Shown here piece by piece: positions 1 to 7,381 of a stretch of 16,219 nucleotides of DNA. This DNA comes from WS-2 sp964650245. GTDB lineage: Bacteria > Eisenbacteria > RBG-16-71-46. The stretch lies in the NCBI GenBank assembly GCA_964650245.1, contig CAZYQK010000072.1, positions 1-16,219 of the forward strand. The letters are read 5' to 3'. The stretch's first letter is position 1, and each line of letters starts with the position of its first letter. Position numbers and translations under genes: made by a program. The notes under the pieces were generated by a model. That model searched no databases. It was not told the DNA's origin and saw only the letters and a list, made by a program, of their open reading frames with translations.

Positions 1-16
1 CTTCGTGCCAGGCGGG

Positions 17-43
17 GGCTCGCCGCCCGCCGGCCGGCGAGCC
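17..43 (-). terminator. Hairpin directly after coaX, possible terminator
   Basis: A perfect 9-bp inverted repeat, GGCTCGCCG (17-25) and CGGCGAGCC (35-43), encloses a 9-base loop and begins on the base next to the coaX stop codon. Its position at the end of a five-gene run fits a transcription terminator or an RNA 3'-end stabiliser. No T-tract follows in the minus direction, so classical intrinsic termination is uncertain. The region is GC-rich enough for hairpins to arise by chance. Confidence 0.35.
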
Positions 44-928
44 TCATCGCGCCTTCTCCCACACCAGCCGCAGGCCCTTCAGCGTCAGGGTCTCGTCCAC
101 CACGTTGATGGTCTCGCACTCGGGCGCGATCACTTTCGCCAGCCCGCCGGTGGCGATCACGTGCGGGGTGCCTCGCATCTCGAGCGCGAGGCGGCGCACC
201 AGCGCGTCCACCTGGCCGGCCGCGCCCCAGATCACGCCCGCCTGCAGCGATTCCTGCGTGGTGCGGCCGAGCGCCCGCGCCGGCTTCCGCAGCTCCACGC
301 GCGGGATGCGAGCCGCGCGCCGGAACAGCTCCTCGGCCGAGGTCATCACGCCCGGCGCGATGACGCCGCCCAGGTACGCACCGTCGCCCGAGATGCAATC
401 GAAGGTGGTGGCCGTGCCGAGGTCCACCACGATCGCCGGCGTGCCGTAGAGATCGCGCGCGGCGACGGCGTTCGCGATACGGTCGGCGCCCACCGCGCTC
501 TTGTCGTGGTAACGGATGGGCAGGTCCTTCGCGGTCGCGGGGCTCACTTCGACCGGTGGAGCACCGCTCCAGCGCTCGAGCGCGAGAGCCCAGGCAAGCG
601 TGAGCGAGGGTGCGACCGAGCACAGCACCGCGCCCCGGCCGCGGGGGCCCGGCGGAGCACCCGGGTCGCGCCCGCGCCCCCGCGTGCCGCGCCCCGCCTG
701 GCGCAGCAGCGCCTCGACCTGCAGGCCCACTTCGTCCGCGGTGAGCCGCCCGCTGGTGAGCCGCCACCAAGCTGCGAGGTCGGACCCGCGGAACAGCCCC
801 ACGACGGTCTCGCTGTTGCCCACGTCCACCGCGATCAGCTCGCCCGCGGCGTTCGGTCGCGGCGCCGTCGCCGCCTTGCTCGCCGCCTTCGCGCGACTCG
901 CGCGCGGGCGGTTTCGCTCAGATCGCAT
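44..928 (-). CDS. coaX: Type III pantothenate kinase
   Basis: This enzyme phosphorylates pantothenate with ATP, the first step of coenzyme A synthesis, in the cytosol. Numbered from the chosen start, the 294-residue protein shows the ASKHA-fold signatures of the CoaX family: the phosphate-binding DVGNS (35-39), GADR (147-150), DLGTATT (169-175) and GGVIAPG (187-193). The ATG at 926-928 is chosen because GGAGGAGG lies six bases upstream; an in-frame start at 961 would deepen the overlap with tatC without gain. The protein is longer than the usual 255-260 residues. The extra length is a basic Ala/Arg-rich N-terminus of about 28 residues and a Gly/Arg/Pro-rich insert at about 78-99. It overlaps the tatC stop by 11 bases and is the last gene of the cofactor operon. 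The family call is secure; the exact N-terminus is less so. Confidence 0.93.
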   Translation of the reverse strand: MRSERNRPRASRAKAASKAATAPRPNAAGELIAVDVGNSETVVGLFRGSDLAAWWRLTSGRLTADEVGLQVEALLRQAGRGTRGRGRDPGAPPGPRGRGAVLCSVAPSLTLAWALALERWSGAPPVEVSPATAKDLPIRYHDKSAVGADRIANAVAARDLYGTPAIVVDLGTATTFDCISGDGAYLGGVIAPGVMTSAEELFRRAARIPRVELRKPARALGRTTQESLQAGVIWGAAGQVDALVRRLALEMRGTPHVIATGGLAKVIAPECETINVVDETLTLKGLRLVWEKAR

Positions 929-1688
929 GCTCGGCCTCCTCCGGTTCCTGCGACTTCGCATCCGCCTCGTGCCGCTTGCGCGCCACCATCCACGACAGTC
1001 CCACGCTCAGGAAGTAGAGCGCGGTCATCGGCACCCCCATCACCAGCTGCGCGGTAACCACGTCGCCGGGAGTGATGATCGCGGTTACCAGGAACGCGCC
1101 GACGACGGCATAGCGCCATTGCCGGAGCAGCGTGCGGGGCGTCACCAGCCCGAGCGCGGTCAGCGTCATGGTCACGAGCGGCAGCTGGAACACCACGCCG
1201 CAGGCGAGCGCCATGTTGTAGACGAACCCGAGCAGCGATCCAAGCCGGATCTCGGCCCTCATGCTGGGGGTCATGAAGCCGCTCAAGACCTGGACCACGA
1301 GCGGCACCACGTAGCCGTAGGCCGCCCACGCGCCGAGCGCGAACAACCCCATGGAGGCGAGCACCATCGGCAGGATCATCGAGCGCTCCCGCTTCATCAG
1401 GCCCGGGACCACGAAGCTCCAGATGCGGTAGAACACCACCGGCAGCGCGAATCCCAACCCCAGGATCAGCGCGAGCTTGAAGCGCTCGTTGAACGCCTCG
1501 AGCGGCGAGAGCACGATCGCGTGCTTCACGGTGCGGCGGATGACGTCCTCGAGCACGCGTGGCGCGAGCCACCAGCCGGCGATCGCGCCGACCAGCAGGG
1601 CGGCGATGGCGTGCGTCAGCACCTTGCGAAGCTCCTCGAGATGCTCGAGAAAGGTCATCTCGCCGGTCTGGCGCGGATCAGCGTTCAT
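918..1688 (-). CDS. tatC: Sec-independent protein translocase TatC
   Basis: TatC is the polytopic inner-membrane receptor of the twin-arginine translocase; it binds RR signal peptides and recruits TatA/TatB to export folded proteins. The protein is 256 residues from the ATG at 1688. It has the cytoplasmic N-terminal HLEELR motif (16-21), six hydrophobic segments, the FALP and VPGLMKRER region between segments 2 and 3, and the ITPGDVV motif before the last two segments. The charged tail is acidic and basic mixed. The ATG forms an ATGA overlap with the birA stop and has GGGGGAG upstream, so I prefer it to the GTG at 1700. No tatA or tatB gene is in the window, so they must lie elsewhere. Family assignment is firm. 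Confidence 0.95.
   Translation of the reverse strand: MNADPRQTGEMTFLEHLEELRKVLTHAIAALLVGAIAGWWLAPRVLEDVIRRTVKHAIVLSPLEAFNERFKLALILGLGFALPVVFYRIWSFVVPGLMKRERSMILPMVLASMGLFALGAWAAYGYVVPLVVQVLSGFMTPSMRAEIRLGSLLGFVYNMALACGVVFQLPLVTMTLTALGLVTPRTLLRQWRYAVVGAFLVTAIITPGDVVTAQLVMGVPMTALYFLSVGLSWMVARKRHEADAKSQEPEEAEHAI
935..942 (-). promoter_or_regulatory. Ribosome binding site that fixes the coaX start
   Basis: GGAGGAGG read on the minus strand, six bases before the ATG at 928. It lies inside the end of tatC and decides between that start and the upstream in-frame one at 961. Confidence 0.7.
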
Positions 1689-2497
1689 GGACTCCCCCAC
1701 CCGGCGGGGCCCGGCAGCTCGAGGTCGCCCGCCAGCACCGCGACCGAGCCGCCGCCTTCGCGTTCGATCACCAGCGCGCCGTTCTCATCGAGCGCGCGCG
1801 CCACGCCGCTCACCTCGCCGCCCGGCGTGCGCACCCGGACCCTGCGCCCCCAGAACGAGGCGCGCGCGCGCCAGGCCTCGATCAACGCCTCGCGCCCGCC
1901 CTCCTCCAGCTCGGTCACCAGCGGCTCGAGCGCGTTCAGGAACTCGGCCGCCACTCTCTCGCGCGGGGCGGAGCAGCCCTCCATCGCGAGCGAGGTCGCG
2001 CCCGCCGCGATCTCGGGCGGAAAGTCCTCTGGAACCTGAGCGACGTTCACACCCACGCCGATCACCGCGACCTCGGTACCGGTCGTGGTGCGGCGGCTCT
2101 CGCAGAGAATGCCCGCCAGCTTGCGGCCCGCGAGCATGAGATCGTTCGGCCACTTGAGCTCCGCGCGTACGGCGAGCCGCTCGAGCCCGCGCGCGAGGGC
2201 GAGCCCGGCGGCGAGCGGCAGCATCGCCAGCTGGCCGCGCTCGCAACCCTGAAGGAGCAACACGCTCAGCGCGAGCCCCTTGCCGGGGCTCAAGTGCCAC
2301 GCGCGTCCCGCGCGCCCGCGGCCGCGGGTCTGGACGTCGGCCACCACCGCTGTGCCGTCGGGCAGCCCCGCCGCGAGCGCTTCCCACGCCACGTCGTTGG
2401 TGGACTCGACCGCGGCGCGCGCCACCAGCGATCGCCCCATCCGCCGCGTCGTGAGACACGTCTGGCAGGCGCGCCGGTCGAAGCCTGGCTCAGCCAA
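1685..2497 (-). CDS. birA: Biotin--[acetyl-CoA-carboxylase] ligase (BirA, catalytic form)
   Basis: It activates biotin to biotinyl-AMP and transfers it to the lysine of biotin carboxyl carrier proteins, in the cytosol. From the TTG start the 270-residue protein shows STND (32-35), the biotin/AMP loop QTRGRGRAGRAW (56-67), KWPNDL (115-120) and GRKLAGIL (124-131), followed by the small C-terminal SH3-like domain (about 214-265). The N-terminal winged-helix domain of E. coli BirA is absent, so this is a class I ligase that should not act as a biotin-operon repressor. The start is uncertain: TTG at 2497 overlaps nadC by 8 bases and has GAGG just upstream. An ATG at 2440 would remove residues (TTRRMGR) that look like the usual family N-terminus, so I favour the TTG. 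It overlaps tatC by 4 bases. Confidence 0.92.
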   Translation of the reverse strand: MAEPGFDRRACQTCLTTRRMGRSLVARAAVESTNDVAWEALAAGLPDGTAVVADVQTRGRGRAGRAWHLSPGKGLALSVLLLQGCERGQLAMLPLAAGLALARGLERLAVRAELKWPNDLMLAGRKLAGILCESRRTTTGTEVAVIGVGVNVAQVPEDFPPEIAAGATSLAMEGCSAPRERVAAEFLNALEPLVTELEEGGREALIEAWRARASFWGRRVRVRTPGGEVSGVARALDENGALVIEREGGGSVAVLAGDLELPGPAGWGSP

Positions 2498-3383
2498 CTT
2501 CCTCGATCTCCAGGCTCAGGTTGAGCGCCGGCGCGCTGTGGGTGATCGCGCCCACCGAGATGTAGTCCACGCCGGTGGCGGCGTAGGCCCGCAGGGCCTC
2601 GAGCGTGACGCCGCCCGAGACCTCGATCTCCGGCCAGCGCCTGGCCTCCGGGCCGCGACGCGGACTGTCGCTCGCGTGCGCCGCGCACCAGCGGTCCACT
2701 TCCTCCACCGCGAGCCGCACCTCCGCCGCCGGGCGGTTGTCCACCAGGATGCGGTCCACCTCGGGGCGCAGCGCCTCGCGCAACTGGTCGAGCGATTCCA
2801 CCTCGACCTCGAGCAGCAGATCGCCCTGGCGCGTGCGCGAGATGCGATCGATCGCGGCGGTGAGCCCGCCCGCCCCGCGAATGTGGTTGTCCTTGACCAG
2901 GTACATGTCCCACAGCGCGAGGCGGTGGTTCTCGGCCCCGCCCGCCTTGACCGCGTACTTCTCCAGGAAGCGCAGGCCCGGGGTGGTCTTGCGCGTGTCG
3001 AGGATGGTCACGCCGGTGCCCTTCACAGCCTCGACGTAGCGCCGGGTGAGCGTCGCGATGCCCGAGAGGTGCTGGAGGAAGTTGAGCGCGGTGCGCTCGG
3101 CCTTGAGGATGCCGCCGAGGTCGCCCAGGATCTGGGCCACCGCCACGCCCTCCGCGAGCGTGTCGCCGTCCTGCTGGAGCGCCCGGAACTTGAGGCCCGG
3201 ATCGGCCTCGCGGAACGTGAGGCGCGCGACGTCCAGCCCCGCGATCACGCCGGGCGCCCGGGCCATGATCGCCGCGCGCGCGTGCACGCCCGAGGGGATG
3301 GCATTGAGCGTGGTGATGTCGCCGGTTCCCACGTCTTCCGACAACGCGTACTTGACGAGCGGCAGCGCGACGGCTTCGAGCAT
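2490..3383 (-). CDS. nadC: Nicotinate-nucleotide pyrophosphorylase (carboxylating), quinolinate phosphoribosyltransferase
   Basis: It converts quinolinate and PRPP to nicotinate mononucleotide, CO2 and pyrophosphate in de novo NAD synthesis, in the cytosol. The 297 residues carry the N-terminal EDVGTGDITT (16-25), ERTALN (96-101), DTRKT (129-133), HR (153-154), KDNH (164-167), the acidic EVEVE strand (192-196), DN (215-216) and the phosphate-binding SGG (256-258), ending with the family's SVGAITHSAPALNLSLEI-type tail. Residues about 231-250 form a loop longer than usual before the last phosphate-binding strand. The ATG at 3383 has no Shine-Dalgarno sequence; a possible leader ORF ends 13 bases before it, so coupled translation is plausible. 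No nadA or nadB is in the window. It overlaps birA downstream by 8 bases. Confidence 0.96.
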   Translation of the reverse strand: MLEAVALPLVKYALSEDVGTGDITTLNAIPSGVHARAAIMARAPGVIAGLDVARLTFREADPGLKFRALQQDGDTLAEGVAVAQILGDLGGILKAERTALNFLQHLSGIATLTRRYVEAVKGTGVTILDTRKTTPGLRFLEKYAVKAGGAENHRLALWDMYLVKDNHIRGAGGLTAAIDRISRTRQGDLLLEVEVESLDQLREALRPEVDRILVDNRPAAEVRLAVEEVDRWCAAHASDSPRRGPEARRWPEIEVSGGVTLEALRAYAATGVDYISVGAITHSAPALNLSLEIEEVG

Positions 3384-3396
3384 GGGGCGCCCGGGG

Positions 3397-3480
3397 CTAC
3401 GACCCGAACTCGGCGACCTGCGGCCGCACCAGCCGCTCGAAGGCGGCGTACTCGAGGCTCATGCTGTCGGTGTGCGTCAC
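3397..3480 (-). CDS. Possible 27-residue leader or small protein upstream of nadC
   Basis: A GTG-started open frame of 27 codons lies in the gap between uvrB and nadC. Its support is a near-ideal ribosome site, GGAGAGGAG, five bases before the GTG. The peptide begins VTHTDSMSLEY and ends in VAEFGS; I do not recognise it. Its TAG lies 13 bases before the nadC ATG, which itself lacks a ribosome site. It could therefore be a translated leader that feeds ribosomes to nadC. It could also be chance, since long open frames are common at this GC content. An internal ATG at codon 7 would give 21 residues. Confidence 0.33.
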   Translation of the reverse strand: MTHTDSMSLEYAAFERLVRPQVAEFGS

Positions 3481-3485
3481 CGCAT

Positions 3486-3494
3486 CTCCTCTCC
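3486..3494 (-). promoter_or_regulatory. Strong Shine-Dalgarno without an assigned large gene
   Basis: GGAGAGGAG read on the minus strand, five bases before the GTG at 3480. It is among the best ribosome sites in the window, yet the only frame it can serve is the 27-codon ORF, since nadC starts about 100 bases further on. Confidence 0.45.
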
Positions 3495-3515
3495 CGGCCC
3501 GGGACGGGCGCCCGC

Positions 3516-5630
3516 TCAGCGGTCCCGCCCGAAGCGGCGCTTGATGCGACGTGGCTCCCTGTCGCGCCGGTGGCCGCCGCGGTCCTCCGCCGCGGTCGCG
3601 ACCGCTCGCGCCCCTTCGCCGGCGGTCAGGCCCATGCGCTCCGCGGCCCCGAGCGTGGCGCGCACCTCGTCGATCCGGTCGCGCAGCGATGCCGCGCGCT
3701 CGAATTCGAGCTTGCGCGCGGCATCGAGCATCTCGGCTTCGAGCCGCGCGATGAGCGCGTCGGGTCCGTCCTGGCCCACGGCGTCGAGCAGCGCGCGCAC
3801 TTCCTGCGCTTCGCCGGCGCCGATCGCGTCGGCTACCGAGGTCGCCTTCAGCACTTCCTCCACGCTCTTCACCACCGTGCGCGGCGTGATGCCGTGCACG
3901 CGGTTGTACTCGAGCTGCTTCACGCGGCGGCGCGAAAACTCCTCGAGCGCGCGGCGCATCGAGTCCGTCATCACGTCGGCGTAGAGCACGACGCGGCCGT
4001 TCAGGTTGCGCGCCGCGCGCCCCGCGGTCTGGATCAGCGAGCGCTCGGAGCGGAGGAATCCCTCCTTGTCGGCGTCGAGGATGGCGACCAGCGACACCTC
4101 GGGCAGATCGAGCCCCTCGCGCAGCAGGTTGATGCCCACCAGCACGTCGAAGTCGGCGAGACGCAGGCCGCGCAGGATCTCGACGCGCTCGAGCGCGTCG
4201 ATGTCGCTGTGCAGGTAGCGCACCCGGACGCCCATCTCCTTCAGGTAGTCGGTGAGGTCCTCCGCCATGCGCTTGGTGAGCGTGGTCACGAGCACGCGCT
4301 CCCGCTGCGCGACGCGCGTCCGGATCTCCTCGAGCAGGTCGTCCACCTGGCCCTCGATCGGCTTCACCACGACCTCGGGGTCCACCAGCCCGGTGGGCCG
4401 GATGATCTGCTCCACCACCACCCCCTGCGACTTCCCGAGCTCGTACCCGGCGGGGGTGGCCGAGATGAACAGCGTGGGCCCGGTGAGCGCTTCGAACTCG
4501 TCGAAGCGCAGCGGCCGGTTGTCGAGCGCCGAGGGCAGGCGGAAGCCGAAGTCCACCAGCGTCTGCTTGCGCGAGCGGTCGCCCTCGTACATGCCGCCGA
4601 TCTGCGGCACGGTCACGTGGGATTCGTCGATCACGAGCAGGAAATCGTCCGGGAAGTAGTCGATCAGGCACCCCGGGCGCTCGCCGGGCCGCCGGCCCGA
4701 GAGGTGGCGGGAGTAGTTTTCGACCCCCGGACAGCTGCCGATCGCGCCCAGCATCTCGAGGTCGTACTCGGTGCGCTGCCGGATGCGCTGCGCTTCGAGC
4801 AGCTTGCCCTCGGCGCGGAACATCGCAACCTGCTCTTCCATCTCGGCGCGGATGCCGCCCAGCGCCGCCTGGAGCCGCGGCTCGGGGGTCACGAAGTGCT
4901 TGGCCGGATAGAGCGCGAGCTTTTCCATGCGGCGCTTGACCTGCCCGGTTACCGGGTCCACCGCCGAGATGCGCGCCACCACGTCGTCGTCCAGCTCGAT
5001 ACGCACGATGGCGTCCTCGTACGCCGGATGCACCTCGACCACGTCGCCCCGCACCCGGAAACGGCCGCGCCCGACCTCGACGTCGTTGCGCGTGTACTGG
5101 ATGGCGACCAGCCGGTCGAGCAGCTCGCGGCGGCTCACGCGCTGGCCGGCGCTGGCGTCCAGCCGCATCCCCTTCCAGTCCTCGGGCGTGCCCAGGCCGT
5201 AGATGCACGACACGCTCGCCACGACGATCACGTCCTCGCGCTCGAGCAGCATCGAGGTGGCCTGCAGCCGCAGCCGGTCGATGTCGTCGTTGATGCTGGC
5301 GTCCTTGGCGATGTAGGTGTTGGTGGAGGGCACGTAGGCTTCGGGCTGGTAGTAGTCGTAGTACGAGATGAAGTAGCCCACCGCGTTCTCGGGGAAGAAC
5401 TGGCGGAACTCGCCGTAGAGCTGGGCGGCGAGCGTCTTGTTGTGCGAGATGACGAGGGTGGGGCGCTTCCAGCGCGCGATCGCGTTGGCGACGGTGAATG
5501 TCTTTCCCGAACCCGTCACGCCGAGCAGCGTCTGCGAACGGTCGCCGCGCTCGAGCCCGGCGACCAGCTCGGCGATCGCGTCGGGTTGATCGCCGCGGGG
5601 CGGGTACGGCGCGCGGAGTTCGAAGGGCAT
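3516..5630 (-). CDS. uvrB: Excinuclease ABC subunit B (UvrB)
   Basis: UvrB is the damage-verifying helicase-like subunit of nucleotide excision repair; UvrA loads it on DNA and it recruits UvrC and UvrD. The 704 residues contain Walker A GVTGSGKT (37-44), the DNA-clamping beta-hairpin with YYDYYQPEAYVPSTNTY (90-106), the Walker B-like DESH (335-338), motif VI QTAGRAARN (534-542) and the C-terminal UVR coiled coil for UvrC contact (about 627-659). A basic Arg-rich tail of about 45 residues follows. Length and order match full-length UvrB. The ATG at 5630 gives the normal N-terminus, though the ribosome site is weak. It is divergent from the protease gene at 5839 and heads the leftward gene run; 132 bases separate it from nadC, so co-transcription is possible, not shown. 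Confidence 0.98.
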   Translation of the reverse strand: MPFELRAPYPPRGDQPDAIAELVAGLERGDRSQTLLGVTGSGKTFTVANAIARWKRPTLVISHNKTLAAQLYGEFRQFFPENAVGYFISYYDYYQPEAYVPSTNTYIAKDASINDDIDRLRLQATSMLLEREDVIVVASVSCIYGLGTPEDWKGMRLDASAGQRVSRRELLDRLVAIQYTRNDVEVGRGRFRVRGDVVEVHPAYEDAIVRIELDDDVVARISAVDPVTGQVKRRMEKLALYPAKHFVTPEPRLQAALGGIRAEMEEQVAMFRAEGKLLEAQRIRQRTEYDLEMLGAIGSCPGVENYSRHLSGRRPGERPGCLIDYFPDDFLLVIDESHVTVPQIGGMYEGDRSRKQTLVDFGFRLPSALDNRPLRFDEFEALTGPTLFISATPAGYELGKSQGVVVEQIIRPTGLVDPEVVVKPIEGQVDDLLEEIRTRVAQRERVLVTTLTKRMAEDLTDYLKEMGVRVRYLHSDIDALERVEILRGLRLADFDVLVGINLLREGLDLPEVSLVAILDADKEGFLRSERSLIQTAGRAARNLNGRVVLYADVMTDSMRRALEEFSRRRVKQLEYNRVHGITPRTVVKSVEEVLKATSVADAIGAGEAQEVRALLDAVGQDGPDALIARLEAEMLDAARKLEFERAASLRDRIDEVRATLGAAERMGLTAGEGARAVATAAEDRGGHRRDREPRRIKRRFGRDR

Positions 5631-5827
5631 GACCGCGCGATGGTAGCGGAGGCGGGCGGAATGACGAAACGCGCAGCACGCAGCCGGCCGGCGGCGACGC
5701 GCGCGGGACTTGGGAACTCGCCCCGGCCGAATCGGCTTCCTCCTCCCGCGCGGGTCCGCCTATCATGGCGCCGAGCGCCCGGTCGGCTTTTCACGCCCGC
5801 CGACCGTCGTTCGCGCGTCGCTCCCTC

Positions 5828-5832
5828 GGAGG
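5828..5832 (+). promoter_or_regulatory. Ribosome binding site that fixes the protease start
   Basis: GGAGG, six bases before the ATG at 5839. The frame is open from 5710, but the upstream start lacks such a site and the added residues look like untranslated GC-rich sequence. Confidence 0.7.
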
Positions 5833-5838
5833 CACGAC

Positions 5839-7272
5839 ATGTTCGGCATCATCCATCCGGCCCGGAAACTCGCCGAGCACCACGAGCACATGCTGGTCTT
5901 GAAGCTGCGCACGACCGTGGATCGCACGGCGTTCGGGTCGGGCAGGACTCCACGCGCTGCACCCGCGCCCGGGCTCGAGATCCTGGCGTCTCACGAGCGA
6001 AACGGCCGCGTGGCGCGGATCGTGGCGCTGCATGCTCCTGATACGGACGGCTCCGGCTCCGGCAGGCGCGGCACCCTCAAGACGATCGTCACCGGCCTGG
6101 CGGGCGCGCGCGGCCACCAGCATCGCCACCGCCGCGTGCTGGTCGTCGAGCTCGAGTCGGGCGTCGGGGTCGACGAGACGCACCGCGCGTTGCGTGGCGA
6201 TCCCCACGTCGAGTTCGTGTCGCGCGTGCCGGCCCGATACCTGTGCCTGGCGGCCGCCGGCAGGCGCGCGAAGACGGCGTTCGGGGATTCGGTGGTGCCA
6301 CCGGTCCGGATGTGGAATCTGCACCGCATCCGCTGGCACGAGGCACGAGCCCTGCCCGGTTTTCGGGACGCGAACGCCATTCGCGTCGCGGTGCTCGACT
6401 CGGGGGTAGCGGCCGATCATCCGGACTTGCGCGGACGAGTCGGCCACTACGCCCATCGCTACCCGGATCACCAGGTGGCGCTTTCCGCGCGCGACTTCCT
6501 GGGGCACGGCACGCACGTGAGCGGAATCATCGCGGCGGCGGGGCGCGGGGCCCTCGCGGCGCGTGGCGTATGCCGCTGCCGACTCATGATGTGGAAGGTC
6601 TTCGGCGACGTCCCGCTCTACGATTCGGGGTACGGGAGCCTGATCTACCAGGTGGACCCGGTGCTCTACCGGCGCGCGCTCGCGGGCTGCCTCGAGCGCC
6701 GGGCCGACGTGGTGAACATGAGCCTGGGCGGCCCGGCGGAGCCCGATCCGCAGGAGCAGCGGCTGTACGACGAACTGCTCGAGCGAGGCACCGTGCTGGT
6801 GGCGGCGATGGGAAACGCGCGCGCAGCCGGCAGCCCCGTCCAGTATCCCGCCGCGCTGCCCGGCGTCATCGCCGTGGGCGCGACCGGCGTCGGCGACGTG
6901 ATCGCGCCGTTCTCGAGTCGCGGCCGGCACATCGCGCTGTGCGCTCCGGGGATGGCGATCTGGTCAACGCTGCCGACCTATCCGGGGGCACTCAGCTACG
7001 CCGCCGAGAAGGGACCCCGCGGGAGCGTGCACGCGGGCCGGCCCTTCCACCGCAACGTGATCTACGACGCGTGGCCGGGCACCTCGGCCGCGGCGCCGCA
7101 GGTCAGCGCGGCCGCCGCACTCCTGCTCGCCAACCGCGGACGGGCCGGGTGCGCGGAGGTGCGCGACCAGCTCATGAAGACCGCCGACCGGGTGCCAGCG
7201 ATGAGGCGAAGAGCGTTCGACCCGGACTACGGTGCCGGCCGCCTCAACCTGCTGCGCGCGCTGACCGAGTGA
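5839..7272 (+). CDS. Subtilisin-like serine protease (peptidase family S8), no visible signal peptide
   Basis: A 477-residue serine endopeptidase. All catalytic elements are present: Asp187 in VAVLDSGV, His223 in GHGTHVSG, the oxyanion Asn326 in AAMGN and Ser416 in PGTSAAAP. The stretch RRVLVVELESGVG through FVSRVPARY (about 98-134) resembles an inhibitor I9-type prodomain, with its beta strand, helix and DPHVEFV-like turn. An earlier segment (about 17-66, HMLVLKLR to IVALHA) might be a second, degenerate copy. No hydrophobic signal segment precedes it; the N-terminus MFGIIHPARK is mildly basic. The protein may be cytosolic, or exported by another route. CRCR (245-248) replaces the more usual small residues after the histidine block. 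It stands alone between divergent uvrB and a convergent glycan gene; a TATCAT at 5761 is a weak -10 candidate. The substrate is unknown. Confidence 0.92.
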   Translation: MFGIIHPARKLAEHHEHMLVLKLRTTVDRTAFGSGRTPRAAPAPGLEILASHERNGRVARIVALHAPDTDGSGSGRRGTLKTIVTGLAGARGHQHRHRRVLVVELESGVGVDETHRALRGDPHVEFVSRVPARYLCLAAAGRRAKTAFGDSVVPPVRMWNLHRIRWHEARALPGFRDANAIRVAVLDSGVAADHPDLRGRVGHYAHRYPDHQVALSARDFLGHGTHVSGIIAAAGRGALAARGVCRCRLMMWKVFGDVPLYDSGYGSLIYQVDPVLYRRALAGCLERRADVVNMSLGGPAEPDPQEQRLYDELLERGTVLVAAMGNARAAGSPVQYPAALPGVIAVGATGVGDVIAPFSSRGRHIALCAPGMAIWSTLPTYPGALSYAAEKGPRGSVHAGRPFHRNVIYDAWPGTSAAAPQVSAAAALLLANRGRAGCAEVRDQLMKTADRVPAMRRRAFDPDYGAGRLNLLRALTE

Positions 7273-7288
7273 CGGCGCGGGCGCGCCC

Positions 7289-7381
7289 TCACTCCGTCTC
7301 GGCGCGGCCGCGCTTCGTCCCTTCCACCACCGCTTCCAGCGACGGCCGCAAGCAGTTATCGCCCGGCAGGTTGCGGATCAT
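7289..7381 (-). CDS. Possible 30-residue ORF overlapping the deacetylase stop
   Basis: A 30-codon frame whose ATG overlaps the deacetylase stop as ATGA and which fits wholly in the gap before the convergent protease gene. The peptide begins MIRNLPGDNCLRPSLEAV and is charged toward the end (KRGRAETE). I recognise no family. The ATGA junction is the style of this genome and supports coupled translation, but one stop codon in four would give it by chance. It may be a small protein, the remnant of a lost downstream gene, or not coding. Confidence 0.3.
   Translation of the reverse strand: MIRNLPGDNCLRPSLEAVVEGTKRGRAETE

Noticed and set aside
3397..5766. A 789-codon minus-strand frame over uvrB
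   Set aside because: It lies in a different frame of uvrB and is Arg/Ala/Gly-rich without motifs. Only its last 27 codons, outside uvrB, were kept as a separate candidate.
5710..5838. An upstream start for the protease at 5710
   Set aside because: It lacks a ribosome site and adds 43 residues without signal peptide or domain character, whereas GGAGG stands before the ATG at 5839.
2280..6041. A 1253-codon open frame on the plus strand across birA, nadC and uvrB
   Set aside because: It is antisense to genes with clear family motifs. Its His/Arg/Asp/Leu-rich translation has no domain and is the expected product of GC-rich codons read backward.
7274..7313. GC-rich palindromes (GGCGC/GCGCC at 7274-7287; GCGCGGCCGCGC at 7302-7313) as a bidirectional terminator
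   Set aside because: Stems are short, loops minimal and no T-tract is present; such palindromes are frequent by chance at this base composition.
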